Of a stretch of DNA of 64,000 nt, positions 51,957-64,000 are shown piece after piece. The notes beneath the pieces are model-generated. The model worked only from the letters and a program-made list of their open reading frames with translations, had not been told where the DNA came from and searched no databases. This DNA comes from Latrodectus hesperus (taxonomy: Eukaryota; Arthropoda; Arachnida; Araneae; Theridiidae): contig CM075857.1 in NCBI GenBank assembly GCA_037975125.1, positions 86,314,699 through 86,378,698 of the forward strand, given 5' to 3'. A program made the translations under genes and the position numbers. Each line of letters opens with the position of its first letter. Position 1 is the stretch's first letter.

Positions 51957-54639
51957 ATATTTTGCAGGTGAATAAAAGAGGTATTTTCCCTTACATCGTC
52001 CTATATACGATTGAGAACTGCTCTTCTTTTCCAATTTGGTCCTAATCTGTTATTTTTCTTTGTTTATGTTGTCTTTTTTGATTTATGTCGAAATAATTTA
52101 ATAAAATATTTTGCCTTATAGAAAAACTATTTTCTTTTTATATTTACAAAGTTGTTGATGCGTTTCCTAAAGGAATTCAAATATTTGATAAAAATAATTT
52201 TAATTAATGAATTAAATTAAAACAATTTTTTAGATACATTGCACAACAATATATTATGGAGTAAAGCAATTTAGAAAAGCATTTTTTGGTTTACTCTTAA
52301 ACTCATTTTGTTCTAAGAGAAAAAGTAAAAATGCTTTTTTTTCCCCACTAAACGTAGAAAATCTGATTTAAAACTACTTAGGGGATGAGATCAGGAAAAA
52401 TGGTATTCCAGTTATCAAAATCGTACATCGAAAAAAATTTGATTTTGGAAAATGAAGAGCATGCAGAAGAATTCATTAAAGAAATGCAGAAATTATTATA
52501 AAAAAGTAGAAAGAAAAAGTTAAAGATAAAGGAAGCCTAGAAATACGAAAGCTGAAGGTAAGTTAGTTTTACAAAGAGATTTAAAATGAAGAAAAAAATT
52601 TTCTCATTTTAAGGAAATATAAAAATGAATCTATTAAGATTACTGCAAACTAATCACAGCTTCCACTCCATCGATTGTTGTAAATGATTATGATAATTAG
52701 AAATTACAAAAATTATGTAGTAAAAGTTTAATGTTAATTAAGGAGATATTTTTTGCTTGACCTAATTTTATATCAAGCAAAGGGAATAAAAAAATATTGG
52801 AATTGTTAAGTTTTATTTCAGAGATTTATTATTTTCGATGTCTGTTGAATAATTGTAAAAGATCTCGAAAAATTTGTCCCACGTTCGGAAATTTAGTGTT
52901 CAGTGCCTAGCAAAGCAGCACATGTTTAAAGGTTTTGATAAGCAAAAATCAGCAATTATAAATGTAACTTAACTAAATTAATATTATTATATATAATAAA
53001 TTAATATAATAAAAATTAAATTATAACTTATAACTAAATTAATCTTTGAAATGATCTTAATTATGTTGATTAATAAAGTGTCTAAAATTAATTTTTTTGA
53101 GTAAAATTAAATTTAGTTGCATTTTTAATTAACACAAACAATTAAAGTTTAATATTTACTTCTGAAAACCCATGTTGAGTGTTACTTTTTTTTTCACGTG
53201 CAAAATATATCAGCGTATTAAACCAAAGAATAATATTAAATGAAAATGGGTTAAATAACTTAGTGTTCAGTTAATATTTTGACACTTCCGGTTTTTCTAC
53301 ACATCGCTTCAAGGAAAAACTTTTAGAAGATATGAATATGACATTATACGAATAATTTTGAAATTAAAATATTATTATGCTAACAGTAGAAAATATCCTA
53401 ATTTTGCGGCAAAAAGGATTTTTAAATAGTGTTTTTATTTAAGTTAATATATTCCTTAACTCTTCTGAAAACTAAATTAGAAAATTAATTAAAAATTACG
53501 TTTAACGCACTTGTTTCTAATTAAAATATGCTTTCTTTCTAGCACTACTAATTTTATAAATGAAACAAATGTTTGAATTTAGAATTAATTTAGATCAAAG
53601 CAATTTTTCAGATGAAATGTGAAAACATTCGAATTGGGTGCGTGATTTGATTTTCTTAGGTCACACTCGAAATGAAATGTTTATATTTCATGAGTGGAAA
53701 TGAGAGAAAAAGTTAAGTTTTGATTTATGAGAAAACTAAATTTTTTATAATAATTTCATTTAAATGTACTTTATTATAAAGAATTACTTTCATTAACATC
53801 ATGAATTTCATCTGTAAAATTACAACGGATTTCATTAATTTTATTCTGGAATTTATTAATATCGCAGAAATTAAATAATAATGACACAAAAAAAATTCTG
53901 CAGAAAATATAAATTTTCTGAAAAAAAAAAGTAACCATAATCACCTATCTCAATATTATTTTCTCGATGTAAGTAAACATAAAAAGAAAAATATCGCTAG
54001 AATCTATATTTCCAAATTTTGAAAAAATGTTTTAGTATTCTAAGATTTTTAATGATTGCAAAAATATTCATAATTCTATATACTTATTTAAAAACAGTTT
54101 GTATATTTTGCTAGACATATTTTTTTTATTGCTTTATATATTATATAAAGACTAAAAAACAGAAGTTTAGTTTTCTTAAGAATTAAGAATGCTGGGTATG
54201 ATTTGCGTTAATCATTTTAAAAAACCAGCTATTTAAATTTAGGTAGCTATTTTATGGCTTACTATTAATTTATTTCTTACTTGGTTTTTTATTACTTGGA
54301 AGTTTATTTTTATCTGTACAGTACAAATAAATACGGGTATTAAATCTCAGAATTTTTCATATTTCATAGATAGAGAGATAATACATAAAAATATAAAAAA
54401 TAATATAAGACAATATCCATTTAGTATTGTTTGATGATTCTGAAGAAATAATGAACTTGCAATTATGTAGAAACTAAATTATACCAAATTAATTATACTG
54501 TTATTTACAATAAACATTTTTAATTTTCTAATTTTTAATTTGCGTAATTATTTACCCCATTTTACTTTCAAGTACTAGTATGAGATATTAATTAGTTTTG
54601 TACTTTGTATTTTTCTACATACGTATATATAAATGAACT
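51957..54639. other. AT-rich non-coding stretch
   Basis: No gene or clear repeat seen over 2.7 kb. Confidence 0.55.
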
Positions 54640-54860
54640 CAAGATGGTTTAATGGTTAGAAAAGCACTTTTGGATTAGGAGGTTTGATTTTATATAATCC
54701 CAAGGACTTCAGAACAAAGGAAAATAGTTATTAGTATTTTTGATTTTTGTAGGTATATATCTATTGGGTTAGATTATTGGAAGTTGACCTTTATATAAGA
54801 TGCGAATACGGTGTGAGAATGTTTCCATGGTTTTCACCTTTGTGACGTGTATAATATCAA
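54640..54860 (+). repeat. Degenerate tRNA-derived SINE
   Basis: AGATGGTTTAATGGTTAGAA (54642-54661) resembles the A-box head of family A. GGAGGTTTGATTTTATATAATCC is a B box broken by an insertion (about 54678-54700). The body has decayed to AT-rich sequence, with CTTTGTGACGTGTATAA near the end. Old copy; the 3' limit is approximate. Confidence 0.45.
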
Positions 54861-56380
54861 TAAATATAAAATGCTTAATGTTAGATTATATTTTTATAAA
54901 TTAAAATCAAATGGTGATTATGAAGAGATCAATAGTTTTTGTAAAATAAATAAAATGCATGAATATAATTTATTATATTTTTAATTTTGATACATTTTAT
55001 GTGCGTGCACTTCAAATATTCTAGTTTACACTCCTTAGTATAAATGCTTCAGTTTTTTCTATGTTATAGAAAAGTACCCCTTTGAATAAGGGTATCTTAA
55101 GGAGTATGCAAGAATAAATTGCAAATTTATAGTAAATTAATAATAATTGACTATGAAAATAAAATAATTTTATGAAAAGATTGACTATATGAATTTCGAA
55201 CAAAGAATTAAAATTAAATAAAGCATTCAATTAAACACTGAACTGCAGAAACAAAATTGAATAAAGGCTATTATACTAAAGTTATTACATTAATGTCTCA
55301 ATAGAAGTAGGAGAAAACAATACATAAATAAATGATTTAATATTTTTTTTCACTATTTATTTGAAATTCCCATTGAAGTATATTTTAATTGAAATCTGAA
55401 GAATGCTTTTAAATTTCTGGTTTGAGTGTTCAAAGAAAGTCTTCAAAATGATTTTTAATTCATTTTTAAAAACTTTAATGAATTTCGAGATCAAAAACGA
55501 ATTTACAAGCAAACACAATCTTAATACATTAAGTTCATAATGAGATCAAATAAAGGAAAAACGTGTCATCTTTCAAATATTTTTAATGATTTACAAAGAA
55601 AGAATGGATGGTTAGATATATTGAATCACAATATTCTATTCATGTAAAATTTTTGAATTATGTACTTTTGTGAATTTTTTGTAGAATATAAAGTTTGATA
55701 CTTTAAAACCCTTTTAACATTCGAGTCCAATTAGCGTTAAAAGAGAATTTGTGTAGAATCTTTTGAAAGAATGTAAACTTTTATTCAATTTTTCATTTAT
55801 AAATGAAATTTCTTTGAAGAATTTACGGTTTTATTTATAGTATCATGGTTATTAACTTTTGAAAAGCGTGACTAATCGAACAATTTTGCTAAAAATATAT
55901 TTAGTTTAAAGGATTTCTTTTTTTTATGAATTAAACTTAAGATAACAGAAAATTATTAGAGGAAAAAATGTAAAGCATATTGCTTAAAATTAAAAGGCAT
56001 AAATTTATCAAAGTGAGAAAGAGGAAAAAAATGTTTGAACTATCTCATGTGAAATATCCTTAACCATTTATTTTATTTAAGTTAATATTGTATCCGATAC
56101 ATCTTTCCATGTCTTAGTATCATATGGTGTTGTGTTTATCAAACAAGAGTACTCTTTGAATGTTTGCCATACCAAGGAACAAGAAACCATCAGAAATATT
56201 AAAAAAAATTCTTAATACTTGTTGAGGTTTATGTTTCCTATCATATATAATAAGATCATAGACTCGATAAATTGTCGAGTTGAGTTAATAAAGCTAACAC
56301 AAGAGGTAATCTGAAACTTGTTCCCTCATACCGTTTTAGTTGAAAACGATTAACCTCATTTTATATCGAAAATGTAAAAC
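54861..56380. other. AT-rich non-coding stretch
   Basis: Nothing specific seen. Confidence 0.55.
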
Positions 56381-56685
56381 TTAAATTCCTTAATTAATAT
56401 TAAAACATTTGATATGAAACTATAAAAAAGCTTAAATGTTTAGTGGTAGCGTACTTAATTTATACTTAACTAAGCGTACTTAAATTATACTTACTGTAAT
56501 TAAATTCCTTCATAAATTACATTTGATATGAAACTGGAAAAAAGCTTGGTCGTTTAGTGGTAGCGTACTTAATTTATACTTAATTAAGCGTACTTAATTT
56601 ATACTTACTATCCTTAAATTCCTTCATTAATAATAAATTACATTTGATATAAAACTGGAAAAAACTTGGTGGCTTAGTAATAGCG
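56381..56685 (+). repeat. Tandem repeat of SINE flank plus SINE head, about 2.6 units
   Basis: Units start with TTAAATTCCTT at 56381, 56500 and 56614, giving periods of 119 and 114 bp. Each holds ACATTTGATATGAAACT, a GGAAAAAAGCTTGG-type segment and TTTAGTGGTAGCG, the A-box-like head of the family B SINE. In units 1 and 2 this head runs into GCGTACTTAATTTATACTTA, itself present twice. Unit 3 instead continues into the full SINE. So the insertion site and first 20-30 bp of the SINE appear to have been amplified. Confidence 0.85.
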
Positions 56686-56944
56686 TTTCACGTTCTTAAG
56701 GGTCGATCAGGTTCGATCCTTGGGCCGAGCAAGGTCAACTCAGCCTTTCTTCTCTTCAGAGGGTCGATAAACTGAGTATCAAGCATGCTTGGGAACTAAG
56801 CAATGGGTGTTCGGAGTTAGGCTGACCATCTAATCGAGACATATGCTTTGCATTCTAAGGCCTCTCGATCAAGAAAACAGAGATGGGCACTGTAGGCCTT
56901 GGCCTACATGGATTGTTGTGTCACAGAGTTTTGTTTAGCTTTTT
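56665..56944 (+). mobile_element. tRNA-derived SINE, family B, near full-length
   Basis: A-box-like GGCTTAGTAATAGCG (56671-56685) and B box GGTTCGATCCT (56710-56720) form the head. The body (GCAAGGTCAACTCAGCC, GAGTATCAAGCATGCTTGGG, GTTAGGCTGACCATCTAA, GCACTGTAGGCCTTGGCC) matches the minus-strand copy at 38734. The tail is a TTTAG-type motif. Duplications ATAAAACTGGAAAAAA (56649-56664) and ATGAAACTAGAAAAAG (56945-56960) are similar but no longer identical, so this copy is older than the one at 40051. Confidence 0.9.
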
Positions 56945-56960
56945 ATGAAACTAGAAAAAG

Positions 56961-57640
56961 AATCGAAAACTGGAGAAGTGAAAAACGGATATTAAAAAAT
57001 CTTGACGTGGTTGGATAGCAACAAATTTAGCATCCCCATTTTTATAATAAAAATTGTAAAATTAAGAAAAAAATCCCATCAATTATTCTTTTAATCGAAT
57101 GTACTATTCAACGGCAAATAAAATTTTACGTCATAAAATGAAATAATCATCGCTACTAGAAATGAATATGCTCATAAGAAAAAAAATTCAATTGTAAGGA
57201 ATTTTTAAAGAATAATAAATGCTTTAAATTTATGTTCTGTATTTTAAATAAACACACGAAAATATTTTAAAATATTATAAAGAGCTGAAAATATAACTTA
57301 CGTTTATCAATACGATGTCATTAGCTTTTATATACACTACTAATTAAAAAATTAATTTAAACAAGTTTTTCATACTTCTATCACACCCACTGTAGCACTG
57401 ATAAAAAATAATATGTATTATATATATATAAATCATTAAATAATATTACATCTTTCAATAATATCATAGGATTATTTAAATACTAATGCTGTGAATTACA
57501 AAGAGAAAAAAATTTAAATTAAAATAGACTTTAATAATATATTTTTAAAAGATTTATCTATGGTTTTTCTTTCTTCTGACACAAGTTCTTTTCTGCAACA
57601 ACATGTAAAAAAATTGATTGCATCAAAATTTTATTTTAAT
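56961..57640. other. AT-rich non-coding stretch
   Basis: Nothing specific apart from a short TA run near 57420. Confidence 0.5.
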
Positions 57641-57800
57641 TAGTTTTTTTTTGTGCTGTCTCCCTATCTGGTGTGCATGAGAAAGGACAAACAAGCAAAA
57701 ATCGAGAACATTTATTGACGAGGATTCCAGACAGGAACTGAAAAGGGCGCTCCTTTCTTTTTCGAAATGAGTCCGTTATGGGTTTAAAAAATATAAAATA
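57641..57800. other. Mixed-composition segment, unclassified
   Basis: Less AT-rich (CTGTCTCCCTATCTGGTG, AAAGGGCGCTCCTTTC). GGGCGCTCC sits in a small near-palindrome. Possibly conserved non-coding DNA. Confidence 0.25.
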
Positions 57801-57844
57801 AAAATGAAATTTCCTTCACAAAAATTCTTATTCTTGGAGCTTTA

Positions 57845-57893
57845 TATCCATTCTTGGACCTTGCGCCATAAAATTCAACCAACCAACCAACCT
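57845..57893 (+). repeat. SINE 3' end fragment with (CCAA)n tail
   Basis: TTGGACCTTGCGCCATAAAA followed by TTCAACCAACCAACCAACC parallels the family B 3' end (GCTTCGTGCCATGGAATTTAG) but with a CCAA tail. Probably a severely 5'-truncated copy of a related SINE. Confidence 0.4.
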
Positions 57894-58039
57894 ATGTCAG
57901 GGTGATTTTGCACCTGTATCACAATAAAATGGATATTACGTAATGAGTTAATAACCAAATAATTGAAATTCATAGAATGGTATTTCAACATTCTCCCTGT
58001 ATTGTCTTCCTGAAAAAATTTCCATTGATACTGGAACTG

Positions 58040-58196
58040 TATTCTGAACAAATCCCACTCTGAAAGATACATATGTAGGAAGATAGCAGAAATGTCACAC
58101 TTACCACCTCGTTGAGATGTGGAGGGCACTAGGTGTTGGGGAGAATGTACTAGTCAACCTTAAGGTACAGTCCAGGGTCTCCCTACATAGTTATGT
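58040..58196 (+). repeat. SINE-like repeat, family C, partial copy
   Basis: AATGTCACACTTACCACCTC, AGGTGTTGGGGAGAATGTA, AACCTTAAGGTACAGTCCAG and ACATAGTTATGTATGAATGTA align with the 3' ends of the copies at 35110 and 43741. The tail again is TATG-like. The minus-strand frame 57875-58129 is not supported as a gene. Confidence 0.6.
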
Positions 58197-58700
58197 ATGA
58201 ATGTATTCGCAGTTCTAAAAGGCGAGATCCAGGTCTTTCTTCCTTGAATAGTGAAGGCTATTAACTCAGGCGAGTGAGTAGTTAACCTTAATCTTTTTCC
58301 CGTCACACCTGTTGTTGCTACTTATGACACTTGGACAAGTCAAGCTCGCTATGACCTTGGCAATGCGAATTTAAGTCAGTAGTGTGCGTCTTTCGTTTAA
58401 CCAGAGCACCACGGAGGTGAAAGTACGACTTTGCTCTTAACTCCTCCGATAGATGGCTCCATCAGAGGATCCACTTTATATTGTGTGAAGGAGAAATTAA
58501 TAACTGAATGTTGTAAAATTTCTTTCTTTAACATTCATCACGTTATTGGCTTCCGAAAGCGATTATTAACGATAGCAGGTTATACTGGTGAGTCAAAAAA
58601 GAGAAAACTCGGAGAAGCCCTAAGCAGCCACTCCCGCCATTGTATTCTAGAATGCAGAAACGTAACATCCATTTTTCATTATTTATCAAGTCTGGGATTA
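58197..58700. repeat. Unclassified GC-mixed repeat-like block
   Basis: Read on the minus strand it holds GGTGCTCTGGTTAAACGAAA, TTCGCATTGCCAAGGTCATA and a GTAGCAACAACAGG end, suggestive of a SINE. It may be related to the block at 48990 (shared TCGCA-TGCC-CCAAG words). 58540-58640 is less AT-rich and has no clear identity. Confidence 0.3.
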
Positions 58701-58809
58701 AATTTGTGATTTTCCATTTCGAAGAGAAATATTGTGCCACTACGCTAGTGAACAAACAAAACTAAAATTGAAAGAAAACTTCTTAATAGATTTTTGTATT
58801 AGTTTATAT

Positions 58810-59266
58810 CATGGGTTTCCAAACTTTTTTTTCCTCGTGGACCACTTTCAAAGTTTTACTACTTTCGGTACACCCCTTGCTGATACATTTCTACTGTATT
58901 CCCAAAACTCCTAAAAACTATTACCCTAAATTGGGGGTGCTAAGACGAAAAAAATTAGCACATTTTCTTGGGTACTATTTATTAAATTATACTATTATCT
59001 ATTGTTCTATTCAATTCTGTGTTTGAACTGAGTTTTGAATATTTTTGTGTACCTACCTAGTAAATGATTCTATCTGTCTATGTACGTTGATTGGTAAATC
59101 CAAGTCAAAATTTTTGCTCTTTATTATATTATGAAAACCAGAAAATATTTCTTGGACTCCGACTTACAACTTGTGAACCCCTGTTTTCTTTCCACGTCTA
59201 CGTGGACTCCCGTGTGATATCCTATGGACCCCTAGGAGTCCATCTGGACCACTTTGGGAACCTATG
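58810..59266 (-). mobile_element. Non-autonomous hAT-type DNA transposon, copy 2 (inverted)
   Basis: Inverted relative to 47125-47703, with clear similarity along its whole length: GGACCACTTTCAAAGTTTTA at one end, TATTGTTCTATTCAATTCTG in the middle and GGTTCCCAAAGTGGTCCAGA at the other end when inverted. It is 457 bp because it lacks an internal segment of roughly 110-120 bp that copy 1 has. The 8-bp duplications GTTTATAT (58802-58809) and ATTTATAT (59267-59274) differ at one base. The + strand frame 58811-59026 follows the element and is not a gene. Confidence 0.9.
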
Positions 59267-59458
59267 ATTTATATTGAATATTCATCATTGAAAATTGTGT
59301 GTGTGTGATTTTCATTTTATAAATATAAATATCATTTACCATTTAATTTTTTATAAAACTTTCTACATAAAATATTTTATTTATTGAATTAAAACTACTG
59401 ATCTGAAGATTTTCAAAAATATTTTCCTTTAAGCAACTTTGTTTAATATAACGTTCTG

Positions 59459-62427
<2,969 letters not shown>

Positions 62428-62680
62428 GGCACACATGCTGTATAATCCAGGATGTAAAATTCTGAATTTTTTTGGCGATGAAGAAATGTTGCCAAGATGA
62501 CGTAATGTGACATGCATGATGACGTAAATGCTAGGGTTTCCAAAAGAGAATTTTCTGCATAATTCTTATAGGTTCCTTATCTATGACGTAATGAAAACCA
62601 GGTTGCTAGATACATAAGAATATCCGAAAAAAATCACCAAGTTCAAAATTTTACGTTCAGAATTATACGGCGTTTGTGCC
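62428..62680. mobile_element. Palindromic MITE-like element with CRE-like words
   Basis: The left end GGCACACATGCTGTATAATC and the inverted right end GGCACAAACGCCGTATAATT match over about 20 bp. The complementarity goes on with GTAAAATTCTGAA / GTAAAATTTTGAA and a GTTGCCAAG / GTTGCTAG-type pair further in. The whole 253-bp block can fold on itself. ATGACGTAA-type words occur at about 62499, 62520 and 62584. There is no coding sequence. A target-site duplication could not be fixed (AATG occurs on both sides), so the superfamily is open. Confidence 0.6.
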
Positions 62681-64000
62681 TTTTAATGTTAATAACCCTG
62701 TAAGTTTTTATGTAAATAATCATATATGGAAAGTAAAATACCAACAGTGTATAATTTTTTGAATTTTTATTTATTTTCATTATTATTATTTACATTTCAT
62801 CAAAACAATAATAATTATCTGACCACAGTATATTTTTCAAAGCAAATTATCTATATTTTGTCAACGAGCTTCTTGGTATATAGTACAAATGTTGACTTAA
62901 TTTGCATTGATAATTATAATCGAGAAAAAGCATAATGAAAATAACCAGTGCTTCTTTGAAATTACATAAAATGTAAAAGGATTCATATATTAAAAATTAA
63001 AGATGTTCCCCCCATCCATATTATATTTAAATTTCCCAGAAGAGATATAAACCGTAGTGCATTATGTATTTTGTTTCTAATGCTTACATTATTTAATTAA
63101 ATGTAAAATGAAAGTATTCATAAAATGTCCTAAAATTGTTTCATGTAAATATAAAATGCTCAAGAGACGCATTATTGTTAATTATAATATGTTAATCTAC
63201 AAAATGTACTACATTTAATTACAGTTAATAGTTAATATTAGCTAACTATTATGAGTGTACAGTATTATCTTTATACTCCAGCTTACAATAAGCAAAATGT
63301 GATAATTATTTCGTGCTGAAAATTGCTGTCTGATCACAACGAAACGAAAACGAGTTTAGTCATAATCAAAACGGCCATGAAAGTTTTAATTTGCATATAA
63401 ATTTGGAAACGATTTAAGTAATATTCACCACAATCACATATAAAAAAATTTCCGTTTATTTATAAACATTTAAGTTAAAATACAGGCTAATAATAACACG
63501 CTGAAAGCAGAAAAATATGTTGCTGATAATGATCAGGATTAAATTGTATTTATAAATAATAGTGAGAAATTTAAAGAAATCAATATAAAAATCTCTCATA
63601 AGAAAAGAGGCATTTTTTTAAAGTAAAAATGTCTCTTATTAGATAAAATTCAGAAATAAACTATGAAATGCTATTTCCTGGAAAAAAAATCAAAGACTTT
63701 CTTTGCGATAGATATTATCTCATTGTGTGAAATCGTTTATCTTTAAATTTTTTAGAATGCAATTGTAATAATAATCTGTTTTTTGCTGTAATATATTAGT
63801 CAAAAGTTATTTATTATTCTCTCTTTGGATTAGTGAGAGAAAAGTCTTCTGATAATAAATAAAATCTTGAAAATGAAGAATGATACGAAAAATCACATTA
63901 TTATTTTTCGAATCCTGTAGGGACTTTTCCCATAGAAAGAAATTTTGCAGACTTTATGCTTCTTGAAAAATGTAAAGAACACGAAAATAAAAAATAATAT
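62681..64000. other. AT-rich non-coding stretch to window end
   Basis: Nothing specific. The frame 62726-62935 is AT-rich noise. Confidence 0.55.

Noticed and set aside
57875..58129. 84-codon minus-strand frame
   Set aside because: Overlaps a SINE tail and a family C SINE fragment. No domain.

Overview
This window is eukaryotic, strongly AT-rich and almost entirely non-coding. It has no operons, no long open frames and no bacterial signals. It holds long (TA)n microsatellites, at least three kinds of tRNA-derived or tRNA-like SINE, truncated non-LTR retrotransposons, a decayed BEL/Pao LTR element, a solo-LTR-like block, several Tc1/mariner-superfamily relics and hAT-type non-autonomous elements. 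Together these fit an arthropod nuclear genome. A spider or other arachnid is my best guess, from the general character of the repeats, but that is inference and I could not search anything. Most short open frames are AT-rich noise or lie antisense to transposon relics.

Layout. Positions 1-26 kb are mostly AT-rich and look intergenic or intronic, with few recognisable transposons. They hold (TA)n tracts, a coding-like island with no recognised homologue (about 4.99-5.84 kb, ending at a GTAAGT donor), a strong candidate 3' coding exon (11.34-11.46 kb, long pyrimidine tract plus CAG acceptor, 38 codons and a stop), a possible TATA promoter between inverted GCGGGAA sites (13.3 kb), a block with three TAATTA sites and an E-box followed by a possible first coding exon (17.9-18.28 kb), and a duplicated unknown repeat (20.35 and 20.84 kb). 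These may be pieces of one or more + strand genes with long introns, but the sequence alone cannot prove it.

Positions 26.7-35.3 kb carry a BEL/Pao remnant, a mariner-type element with long inverted repeats (29.6-30.6 kb), a 5'-truncated LINE (32.8-33.2 kb), a second long-TIR mariner derivative inserted in a TA microsatellite (33.7-34.5 kb), and the end of a SINE. Positions 36.4-37.1 kb are less AT-rich and may be regulatory.

Positions 38.7-59.3 kb form the densest repeat zone. It has two adjacent SINEs of different families (38.7-39.2 kb), an intact SINE with 13-bp target-site duplications (TSDs) at 40.05 kb, a degenerate long-period repeat (40.7-41.3 kb), another SINE (43.7-44.1 kb) and an LTR-like block with a doubled 105-bp unit (45.0-45.6 kb). 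It then has a SINE split by a hAT-type element with an exact 8-bp TSD (46.96-47.82 kb), a LINE with RNase H and a zinc knuckle (49.56-50.91 kb), a DDE transposase relic (51.8 kb), a SINE whose 5' head and flank are tandemly repeated (56.4-56.9 kb), and a second, inverted copy of the hAT-type element (58.8-59.3 kb). The last 4.5 kb is AT-rich with one palindromic MITE-like element (62.4 kb).

How the parts relate: the elements form a layered insertion record. The hAT element jumped into a SINE, a mariner into a microsatellite, and the SINE tails and LINE tail end in short simple motifs typical of target-primed reverse transcription. I found no convincing previously undescribed biological system. 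The most useful leads are the candidate exons and promoters in the first 18 kb, the nested insertions, and the unclassified repeats.
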